14,195 nucleotides of DNA from Gammaproteobacteria bacterium (GTDB lineage Bacteria > Pseudomonadota > Gammaproteobacteria > Acidithiobacillales > Acidithiobacillaceae): positions 1-14,195 of the forward strand of contig JAMCRJ010000074.1 of NCBI GenBank assembly GCA_023381645.1, given 5' to 3'. Below the pieces are notes generated by a model that was not told the DNA's origin, ran no database searches, and saw nothing but the letters and a program-made list of their open reading frames with translations. A program made the position numbers and the translations under genes. Positions within the stretch are counted from its first letter, which is position 1. Every line of letters starts with the position of its first letter. Shown piece by piece: positions 8,341 through 14,066 of this stretch.

Positions 8341-9765
8341 ATGACCCGGATACTCGACGAAAGTCCTCTGCTACCCATTCATTACCGCATCTGGGCATTA
8401 TCCACCGGCGGCACCCTGCTCAGCGGCGTCTCCATGTTTCTGCTGGGTGTGACGTTACCACTCATCATCCCCATTTTTGCCATGCCCGCCACCAGCATCG
8501 GTCTCGCGGCCGCCATGCTCATGGGTGGCACGGTGGTGGGTGCACTGATCGGTGGGCATCTGGCTGATCACCTGGGGCGCAAGCCGGTCATGGTCATGGA
8601 TATGATCCTGCTCATGATCGCCGCCCTGCTGACCGCCCTCGCTCCGGACGCCAAGGTGCTCATCGGTGCCGAATTGCTGGTCGGTGTGGGTATCGGTATG
8701 GATTTCCCAGTGGGCAGCAGTTATCTGGCGGAGTTCATGCCCCAGGGACGGCGCGGACGCATGATGGCGGCCTCCATTGCCGTGCAATCCGTGGGCATGC
8801 TGGCAGGTGCCGGTTTTACTCTGGTTCTTTTGCAAGGCGCTCATCCCGGGGACAACACCTGGCGCTGGTTGCTGGCAGCGGAAGCGCTGCTGGTGCTCCC
8901 TTATCTACTGGGCCGCCTCACCCTGCCCGAAAGCGCGCGCTGGTGCATGGGACGCGGTCATAACGCCGAAGCCGCGCGCATCCTCGAACGCATCGCACCC
9001 CGACAGAAAGCGATGCTCGACGCCATGGCCCAGCGTCTGGGCAAAAAAATCCACCATGTGGCCAAGATCCGTCCCGGCCGACCTATGGGCATTCGGACCC
9101 TGTTCTCGCCGGAATATCGGCGCCGCACCCTTCTGGTGACCTTGCCCTGGTTTTTCATGGACGTGGCCACCTATGGTGTCGGCCTGTTCACCACCATCCT
9201 GCTCGGCACCATGCGCAATGGCGAAAACGTCGGTATCATCGGTGTTGTCGGCAGAGACCTTACCAATGCCTTGGACAGCGGCAAGGTGGATATCTTCCTC
9301 CTCCTCGGTTCGCTGCTCTCCCTCTGGATGGTGCCCTGGCTGGGACGGATTCATATGCAGATGATCGGATTTGGCGGTATGACGCTGGGGATGGGACTGC
9401 TCTATTTTGCAACGGAACTGGCGGGAAGCACCGCTGCCCATCCGCAGCTCATTCTGAGCGGCTTCATGGTGTTCAATCTGTTCATGACTGCGGGTCCCAA
9501 CGCGACGACCTTCATCCTGCCAACGGAAATGTACCCCACCCAGGTGCGCGCCTTCAGCGCCGGGTTCGCCGCCGCCGTAGCCAAGATCGGCGCCACCATC
9601 AGCGTCTTTCTGCTGCCGGTGATCCAGTCTGCGTTGGGCGTTACCGTGATCCTGCTGCTGATGGGCACGGTCAGCCTGCTGGGTCTGGTGCTCACTTACA
9701 GCTTCCGGGTACAGGGCCGCGGCCTGACGCTGGAAGAACACCACGGACCGGCCCTGCCCCAATGA
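8341..9765 (+). CDS. MFS transporter, sugar/metabolite porter-like, about 12 membrane segments
   Basis: This 474-residue inner-membrane major facilitator protein is hydrophobic throughout. The first segment is at about residues 16-45, and the loop between segments 2 and 3 carries motif A, GHLADHLGRKP. PESARWCMGRG after segment 6 and PTEMYPTQVRAF before the last segments are typical of the sugar porter / phosphate-symporter branch. The substrate cannot be assigned; a sugar, an organic acid or phosphate would each fit the metabolic genes around it. The ATG at 8341 leaves a normal short tail before segment 1 but has no clear ribosome binding site. A TTG at 8266 overlaps the ackA stop as TTGA and has GGGAG eight bases upstream; it would give 499 residues with a His-rich leader. 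A further in-frame ATG lies at 8230 inside ackA. The start is therefore uncertain. Confidence 0.85.
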   Translation: MTRILDESPLLPIHYRIWALSTGGTLLSGVSMFLLGVTLPLIIPIFAMPATSIGLAAAMLMGGTVVGALIGGHLADHLGRKPVMVMDMILLMIAALLTALAPDAKVLIGAELLVGVGIGMDFPVGSSYLAEFMPQGRRGRMMAASIAVQSVGMLAGAGFTLVLLQGAHPGDNTWRWLLAAEALLVLPYLLGRLTLPESARWCMGRGHNAEAARILERIAPRQKAMLDAMAQRLGKKIHHVAKIRPGRPMGIRTLFSPEYRRRTLLVTLPWFFMDVATYGVGLFTTILLGTMRNGENVGIIGVVGRDLTNALDSGKVDIFLLLGSLLSLWMVPWLGRIHMQMIGFGGMTLGMGLLYFATELAGSTAAHPQLILSGFMVFNLFMTAGPNATTFILPTEMYPTQVRAFSAGFAAAVAKIGATISVFLLPVIQSALGVTVILLLMGTVSLLGLVLTYSFRVQGRGLTLEEHHGPALPQ

Positions 9766-9789
9766 AGCATCGCGAGAAGGAGATCAGAC

Positions 9790-10713
9790 ATGCCCTATGC
9801 CCATTTTGATGCGTTGCTGGCCGATGTCGCGCCCCTGGACGACATCCCCGTAGCCGTAGTGGACGCCGCCGAAGAGCATGTATTGCGTGGCGCCTGCGAA
9901 GCCAGGAGTCAGAGCATCATCGAACCCATCCTCATCGGCGACGCACAACAGATTCGCAGTCTGCTGCTCAAAATGGGGCACGATTCCGGCAGTTGCCCAA
10001 ACTTCCATATCATTCACGCCGACAGTGCGGAAGCTGCGGCGGAAAAGGGTGTCGAAATGGTGCTTGCCGGAGAGGCCAAGGCATTGATGAAAGGACACCT
10101 GCATAGCGATGCCTTCCTCCACCCCATTCTCGCCAAACTACGCACGGATCGTCGTCTTTCCCATGTCTTTGTTGCGGACATCCAGACGTACCCGAAACTC
10201 CTGCTCATCACCGATGCCGCCATCAATATCGCGCCCGACCTCGGCACCAAGGCGGCCATCCTGCAAAATGCCATTGATCTGGCGCATATTCTGGAGGTTG
10301 CCCAACCCAAAGCCGCCATTCTCTCCGCGGTGGAAGTGGTCAACCCCGCCATCGTCTCAACGGTGGATGCCGCCTGTCTCTCGAAAATGGCAGAACGCGG
10401 GCAGATCACCGGCGCGCTGGTGGATGGTCCCCTCGCCTTCGACAACGCCATCTCCAAAGAGTCGGCGGAGATCAAGGGGATACAGAGTTCCGTGGCCGGA
10501 GATGCCGATATTCTGCTGGTGCCCGATCTGGTGTCCGGCAATATCCTCGCCAAGGACTTGGAATATCTGGCCGGCGCGACTCTGGCGGGGATCGTGATGG
10601 GGGCCAAGGTACCCGTCATCCTCACCTCCCGTGCCGACCCTGCCCGTGCCCGTCTCGTTTCCGCCGCCCTGGCCGCCCTCATCCATTATCGCCGGCTGGA
10701 GGCGCGGTCATGA
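9790..10713 (+). CDS. Phosphate acetyl/butyryl transferase family protein (probable phosphotransacetylase)
   Basis: This is a 307-residue cytosolic enzyme of the PTA/PTB family, expected to swap coenzyme A for phosphate on an acyl-CoA and thus supply acetyl phosphate to the acetate kinase two genes upstream. Recognisable blocks are ALMKGHLHSD (about 98-107), TDRRLSHVFV, LLITDAAINIAP, ILQNAIDLAH, ILSAVEVVNP, GALVDGPLAFDNAIS, GDADILLVPDLVSGN and the C-terminal VPVILTSRAD. These match, from memory, the phosphotransacetylase domain of proteins annotated as bifunctional enoyl-CoA hydratase/phosphate acetyltransferase, but the hydratase domain is absent. The ATG at 9790 has AAGGAG eight bases upstream and follows the transporter gene by 24 bases. 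The end overlaps pfkB as ATGA. Acetyl specificity is inferred from the ackA and pdh neighbours; butyryl or another acyl group cannot be excluded. Confidence 0.9.
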   Translation: MPYAHFDALLADVAPLDDIPVAVVDAAEEHVLRGACEARSQSIIEPILIGDAQQIRSLLLKMGHDSGSCPNFHIIHADSAEAAAEKGVEMVLAGEAKALMKGHLHSDAFLHPILAKLRTDRRLSHVFVADIQTYPKLLLITDAAINIAPDLGTKAAILQNAIDLAHILEVAQPKAAILSAVEVVNPAIVSTVDAACLSKMAERGQITGALVDGPLAFDNAISKESAEIKGIQSSVAGDADILLVPDLVSGNILAKDLEYLAGATLAGIVMGAKVPVILTSRADPARARLVSAALAALIHYRRLEARS

Positions 10714-11669
10714 CCGAAAACAACACCCGTTCCCCGTCCATCGCTACCCTCACCCTCAACCCGGCCGTAGACATCGCCTACGAAGTGCCGCACCTGATCC
10801 CGGACCAGAAGAGCCACGCCACATCCACCCGCTACGATCCCGGCGGTAACGGCATCAATGTCGCCCGCGCCCTCAAGGAGCTGCTGGTCTACGCCCATAG
10901 TTGCTGCGTCGTGGCCGGCAATATCGGCGAACTGCTACAGAAGCTGCTGCAACATCACCTGGACGATCCCCACTGCGTGCACGTAGAGGGGGAAACCCGC
11001 GTCAACGCCACCATTTTGCAGGGGGACCCCGCCACCCAGTTTGAAATCACCGGCATCGGGCCACGGGTTTCAGAACCTATCCTCGCCGAAGTCCGGGAAA
11101 CCTTTCTGGGCCTGTGCAAAGACGGTTTCGCGGTACTCACCGGCTCCGTCCCCCCTGGCGTGGATGATCATTTCTATGGAGATATGGTCGATCGGGTCCG
11201 CGCCGGAGGCGGACAATCCATTGTCGACGCCCATGGCGCCCTCCTGCAACACGCCCTTCCCCATCACCCCTTCCTGATCAAACCCAATAGCTATGAGCTG
11301 TCCCTCCTGCGTCGGCGCGAGCTCCCCACGCTGGAGGATGTGGCGAAGGAGGCGCGCGCCATACAGCGGGAAGGGGTGCAGTATGTCTGTGTATCCCTGG
11401 GGGGCGACGGAGCACTGCTGGTCGGGCCCGACGGCAGCTATTTTGCCAAGGCACCGCCCATTCAGGTGAAGTCGACGGTCGGCTCGGGCGACTCCATGGT
11501 CGCCGGTCTCGTCGCCGCGCTGGCCCACGGCCAAAGTCCGGCAGAGGCCCTGCGCCTGGCCGTCGCCTGCGGCAGCGGCACGGCTGCCCGGCCGGGCACC
11601 GAGATATTCTCCCATAATGATCTGGACGAACTGCTACAGATAACGGAAGCGCGTGTACTCGACATCTGA
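10710..11669 (+). CDS. pfkB: PfkB-family phosphofructokinase (6-phosphofructokinase-2 or 1-phosphofructokinase type)
   Basis: This ribokinase-fold sugar kinase of 319 residues has the length of E. coli Pfk-2 and FruK. It probably phosphorylates fructose 6-phosphate with ATP to fructose 1,6-bisphosphate. Visible are the N-terminal substrate motif TLNPAVDIAYEV (14-25), the first PfkB signature DPGGNGINVARAL (43-55), LTGSVPPGV in the centre, KPNSYEL, and the second signature with anion hole and catalytic base, TVGSGDSM (256-263, Asp261). All key residues are present, so this copy should be active. It overlaps the upstream phosphotransacylase gene as ATGA. From codon 114 to the stop and 33 bases beyond, it is repeated exactly downstream. 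A hairpin follows ten bases after the stop codon's A-tract begins. Fructose 1-phosphate or tagatose 6-phosphate kinase activity are alternatives within the family. Confidence 0.92.
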   Translation: MTENNTRSPSIATLTLNPAVDIAYEVPHLIPDQKSHATSTRYDPGGNGINVARALKELLVYAHSCCVVAGNIGELLQKLLQHHLDDPHCVHVEGETRVNATILQGDPATQFEITGIGPRVSEPILAEVRETFLGLCKDGFAVLTGSVPPGVDDHFYGDMVDRVRAGGGQSIVDAHGALLQHALPHHPFLIKPNSYELSLLRRRELPTLEDVAKEARAIQREGVQYVCVSLGGDGALLVGPDGSYFAKAPPIQVKSTVGSGDSMVAGLVAALAHGQSPAEALRLAVACGSGTAARPGTEIFSHNDLDELLQITEARVLDI

Positions 11670-11702
11670 GGGTACCCCAAAAAAGGCCCTCGCGAGGAGG
11701 GC
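11049..11702 (+). repeat. Copy 1 of a 654-bp perfect direct repeat
   Basis: Bases 11049-11702 are identical to 11722-12375 at a constant offset of 673; I compared the copies line by line and found no mismatch. The unit starts at codon 114 of pfkB, includes its stop codon, and ends inside the right arm of the hairpin behind the gene. Flanks differ at once: C at 11048 against A at 11721, and C at 11703 against G at 12376. Confidence 0.97.
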
Positions 11703-11703
11703 C
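11679..11703. terminator. A-tract plus GC-rich hairpin after pfkB (copy 1)
   Basis: An A6 tract (11679-11684) is followed by a perfect 7-bp stem, GGCCCTC (11685-11691) with GAGGGCC (11697-11703), and a GCGAG loop. Read on the - strand it is a textbook intrinsic terminator, a stem followed by T6. On the + strand the stem is followed by CAAAGGG, with no T-run. Its place just after the last operon gene suggests it marks the operon end, but efficiency on the + strand is doubtful. Confidence 0.5.
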
Positions 11704-11721
11704 AAAGGGAGGTATGGGAGA

Positions 11722-12342
11722 ACCGGCATCGGGCCACGGGTTTCAGAACCTATCCTCGCCGAAGTCCGGGAAACCTTTCTGGGCCTGTGCAAAGACGGTT
11801 TCGCGGTACTCACCGGCTCCGTCCCCCCTGGCGTGGATGATCATTTCTATGGAGATATGGTCGATCGGGTCCGCGCCGGAGGCGGACAATCCATTGTCGA
11901 CGCCCATGGCGCCCTCCTGCAACACGCCCTTCCCCATCACCCCTTCCTGATCAAACCCAATAGCTATGAGCTGTCCCTCCTGCGTCGGCGCGAGCTCCCC
12001 ACGCTGGAGGATGTGGCGAAGGAGGCGCGCGCCATACAGCGGGAAGGGGTGCAGTATGTCTGTGTATCCCTGGGGGGCGACGGAGCACTGCTGGTCGGGC
12101 CCGACGGCAGCTATTTTGCCAAGGCACCGCCCATTCAGGTGAAGTCGACGGTCGGCTCGGGCGACTCCATGGTCGCCGGTCTCGTCGCCGCGCTGGCCCA
12201 CGGCCAAAGTCCGGCAGAGGCCCTGCGCCTGGCCGTCGCCTGCGGCAGCGGCACGGCTGCCCGGCCGGGCACCGAGATATTCTCCCATAATGATCTGGAC
12301 GAACTGCTACAGATAACGGAAGCGCGTGTACTCGACATCTGA
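11722..12342 (+). pseudogene. Duplicated 3' fragment of pfkB (codons 114-319), N-terminus missing
   Basis: The fragment repeats the last 206 codons of pfkB and stops at the same TGA. It keeps the catalytic TVGSGDSM motif but lacks the first 113 residues, including DPGGNGINVARAL, which forms much of the sugar site. No credible start exists: the frame is open back to a GTG at 11653, which lies out of frame inside the end of the intact pfkB and has only a weak ribosome binding site. The spacer contains GGGAGG followed one base later by an ATG (11714), but that ATG is in the wrong frame. The absence of any mutation against copy 1 means the duplication is recent or kept uniform by recombination. 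A 229-residue product from the GTG is conceivable, but it would not be expected to be an active kinase. Confidence 0.85.
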
Positions 12343-12351
12343 GGGTACCCC

Positions 12352-12375
12352 AAAAAAGGCCCTCGCGAGGAGGGC
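12352..12375. terminator. A-tract plus GC-rich hairpin (copy 2, one base pair shorter)
   Basis: This is the repeated hairpin: A6 at 12352-12357, then GCCCTC (12359-12364) paired with GAGGGC (12370-12375). The outer pair is lost because base 12376 is G instead of C. No T-run follows on the + strand (GCCAAGCCCC). It is again best oriented as a - strand terminator, though no - strand gene is seen in the window. Confidence 0.45.
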
Positions 12376-12427
12376 GCCAAGCCCCGATCCCGGATGCCGT
12401 CCTGGCCACCGCTTTGTTGGGATAACA

Positions 12428-12555
12428 GGTCACCGGATCCCTTTTGGCCAATGCAGACCTTTGGTACCAGTAGGTCTCAGACCTCCACGGGGTGCTACAG
12501 GATCATCCATCGCGGCATGCCGGGAAGACGGGGTCACCCCATCCCAGGAGCGCTC
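12428..12555. promoter_or_regulatory. Cluster of short perfect dyads, possible operator region
   Basis: Within 128 bases lie GGT-C-ACC (12428-12434), TTGGCCAA (12444-12451), TGGTACCA (12462-12469), AGGTCT-C-AGACCT (12472-12484), GGAT-C-ATCC (12500-12508), CGGCATGCCG (12513-12522), GGGGT-C-ACCCC (12530-12540) and GAGCGCTC (12548-12555). A further AGACCT at 12455-12460 could pair with AGGTCT in place of the downstream arm. Sites for dimeric regulators are one reading. No regulator family is recognised, and some of the dyads may be chance. Confidence 0.3.
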
Positions 12556-12572
12556 AAAATCCCCGACTGTTC

Positions 12573-12578
12573 TATACT
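12573..12578 (+). promoter_or_regulatory. Possible -10 element (TATACT) for the flavoprotein unit
   Basis: TATACT matches the sigma-70 -10 consensus at five of six positions and sits about 18 bases before the ribosome binding site of the short ORF at 12609, which would give a short leader. The -35 position with a 17-base spacer (12550-12555) reads GCGCTC, a poor match that lies within the GAGCGCTC dyad. An activator-dependent promoter would fit; the evidence is positional only. Confidence 0.35.
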
Positions 12579-12608
12579 GATGGACGAAGCCGCCCAGGGA
12601 GGATCCGG

Positions 12609-12665
12609 ATGGTGACCATAAACCAGCTGCAGTATCTCTTTCCCACCGCAACCGACGAGGAGTAA
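12609..12665 (+). CDS. Short ORF (18 residues), possible leader peptide or small protein
   Basis: The ORF encodes MVTINQLQYLFPTATDEE and stops at TAA, three bases before the flavoprotein ATG. AGGGAGGA (12596-12603) sits five bases before its ATG, stronger than most ribosome binding sites in the window. Its last codons carry GAGGAG (12657-12662), which serves as the ribosome binding site of the next gene, so translation of the short ORF would pass over that site and could couple or gate it. There is no run of a single amino acid as in a classic attenuator, and no membrane segment. I recognise no family. It could be a chance ORF; placement and the ribosome binding site are the only evidence. 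Confidence 0.4.
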   Translation: MVTINQLQYLFPTATDEE

Positions 12666-12668
12666 CAG

Positions 12669-14066
12669 ATGGCCGAGACAGTAACGGATATCCTGATTGT
12701 TGGCGGTGGCCCCGCCGGCATGATGACGGGAATCACCGCCGCCCAGTTCTCGCCACACAAGAAAGTGCTGGTGATCCGCCCGGAGACGGACGCAGTGATT
12801 CCCTGCGGTATCCCCTACATTTTTGGCACCCTGGGCGGCACCGATGAGGATATGGCCGGGCGCGCGCCTCTGCTGGCGGCCGGGGGACAGCTTCAGATCG
12901 GGACGGTCCAACAGATAGACCGCGTCGCACACACGGCCACCCTAAGCGATGGCAACGTCATGCACTGGGAACGTCTGGTGCTGGCCACCGGTGCCGAGAA
13001 CTTCATCCCGCCCATTCCAGGCACCGGTCTGGAAGGGGTCTTCAGTATCCGTAAAGATTACGACTACCTGGACACGCTCTTCAGTACTCTCATCCCGCAG
13101 ATCAAAAAACTGGCTATTATCGGTGGCGGTTTCATCGGGGTGGAGTTTGCCGACGAAATCCGCAAACGCGGTATTGAAGTGCACATCGTCGAAATGCTGC
13201 CACACCTGATGCAGGCGGCCTTTGACCAGGATGCCTGCGCGGCGGTGGAGAAGCAGTTGCGGGCCCATGGGGTTCATATCCATACCGGAGCCAGGGTAGA
13301 GGCGCTGCTGCCCGATTCCGGCGGCAAGCGCGTGGGACAAATACAGATCGCCGGACAGGAGGCGCTGACGGTGGACGCGGTGCTCATCGCCATCGGTACC
13401 CGCCCCCAGGTCGCCCTGGCCAGGGACATGGGCCTGACCCTCAGTCGTTCCGGCGGCATCTGGGTCGACGCCTTCCAGCGTTCCCGCGAAGATCCCAATA
13501 TATTTGCCGTTGGGGATTGCGCCCATAAGCAGGACTTTTTCACCCGCAAGGCCAATCACGCCATGATCGCCTCACAGGCTGCGGCCGAGGGCCGTATTGC
13601 CGGTATGAATCTCTATGGCTTGCGTCAACTCCGTTACAACGCCGGATCGGTGAGCATCTACGCGAGCGAAATCGATGGTCTGGCCTTCGGCGTCGCCGGG
13701 CTTACCGAGCGTCAGGCGGAACTGGAAGGCTTCCCCATTCTGGTCGGCGAAACCCGTCTGCCTGATCATCACCCCGCATCGATGCCCAACACCACGGAGA
13801 TTTACTGCCGGATCATCTTCGCCGCCGACTCCCTGCAGATTCTCGGCGGCCAGATTCTCGGCGGCGCCACCACCGGCGAACTGGTCAACACCATCGGCCT
13901 GGCCATTCAGATGCATGCCTCCGCACCCGATCTGGCCAGCATGCAATTCGGCAGCCAGCCCCGTCTGACACCCTCCCTGCACCCCTTGGTAGCCGCTGCG
14001 GGTGACGCCCTGCGGCGCCATTACGAACCACTTCATCCCTGCGTTACAGGAGATCCTCATGCCTAA
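12669..14066 (+). CDS. FAD/NAD(P)-dependent pyridine nucleotide-disulfide oxidoreductase, single-Cys class (CoA-disulfide reductase / NADH oxidase-like)
   Basis: This 465-residue cytosolic flavoprotein has an N-terminal FAD site VGGGPAGMMTG (11-21) and an active-site region VIPCGIPY with one cysteine (Cys46). The NAD site is IIGGGFIGVEF (150-160), with Glu175 in VHIVEM favouring NADH over NADPH. The second FAD motif is IFAVGDC (278-284), and a dimerisation domain runs from about 340. The lone Cys in the CGxPY context is typical of CoA-disulfide reductases, NADH oxidases and persulfide reductases; the CxxxxC redox pair of dihydrolipoamide dehydrogenase is absent. GAGGAG six bases before the ATG supports the start. 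The last eight bases overlap the next gene. A 15-bp tandem repeat (13836-13865) encodes QILGG twice. It may reduce CoA disulfide, oxygen or a sulfane-sulfur compound; which of these cannot be told from sequence. Confidence 0.85.
   Translation: MAETVTDILIVGGGPAGMMTGITAAQFSPHKKVLVIRPETDAVIPCGIPYIFGTLGGTDEDMAGRAPLLAAGGQLQIGTVQQIDRVAHTATLSDGNVMHWERLVLATGAENFIPPIPGTGLEGVFSIRKDYDYLDTLFSTLIPQIKKLAIIGGGFIGVEFADEIRKRGIEVHIVEMLPHLMQAAFDQDACAAVEKQLRAHGVHIHTGARVEALLPDSGGKRVGQIQIAGQEALTVDAVLIAIGTRPQVALARDMGLTLSRSGGIWVDAFQRSREDPNIFAVGDCAHKQDFFTRKANHAMIASQAAAEGRIAGMNLYGLRQLRYNAGSVSIYASEIDGLAFGVAGLTERQAELEGFPILVGETRLPDHHPASMPNTTEIYCRIIFAADSLQILGGQILGGATTGELVNTIGLAIQMHASAPDLASMQFGSQPRLTPSLHPLVAAAGDALRRHYEPLHPCVTGDPHA
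13836..13865 (+). repeat. Two tandem copies of a 15-bp unit inside the flavoprotein gene
   Basis: CAGATTCTCGGCGGC occurs twice in a row, in frame, at codons 390-399, giving QILGGQILGG. Proteins of this family often carry an ILGxQxxG motif here, so one copy is expected. Confidence 0.9.

Larger units (their letters stand above)
11722..12375 (+). repeat. Copy 2 of the 654-bp perfect direct repeat
   Basis: This is the second copy of the pfkB 3' segment, separated from copy 1 by a 19-base spacer (11703-11721) that is found nowhere else in the window. No insertion sequence, inverted repeat or target-site duplication is seen at the edges, so a plain tandem duplication event is more likely than transposition. 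Confidence 0.97.
12376..12608. other. Non-coding region between the pfkB duplication and the flavoprotein unit
   Basis: About 230 bases hold no supportable gene. Short open frames exist on both strands (for example 12394-12615 + and 12430-12651 -), but they lack ribosome binding sites and protein-like composition. The stretch carries a cluster of perfect dyads, a TATACT hexamer and, at its end, the ribosome binding site of a short ORF. GGTCACC occurs twice (12428-12434, 12532-12538). No tRNA, insertion-sequence end or CRISPR-like repeat is recognisable. Confidence 0.6.

Noticed and set aside
8905..9762. 285-codon open frame on the - strand opposite the transporter gene
   Set aside because: The product is rich in His, Gln, Gly and Glu, as expected from reading a hydrophobic gene backwards; there is no independent support.
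11653..12342. 229-codon frame from GTG through the second pfkB copy as a real gene
   Set aside because: The start lies out of frame inside the end of the intact pfkB, its ribosome binding site is weak, and the product lacks the N-terminal sugar-binding part. It is treated as a pseudogene.
11049..12375. Duplication caused by an insertion sequence or composite transposon
   Set aside because: No transposase, terminal inverted repeats or target-site duplications are found at the edges of either copy.
12394..12651. Overlapping 73-codon frames on both strands in the intergenic region
   Set aside because: No ribosome binding sites and no protein-like composition; they cross the promoter-like and dyad region.
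12669..14066. Calling the flavoprotein the E3 (dihydrolipoamide dehydrogenase) of the PDH complex
   Set aside because: The CxxxxC redox-active pair is missing; only Cys46 in CGIPY is present, which fits the CoA-disulfide reductase/NADH oxidase class.
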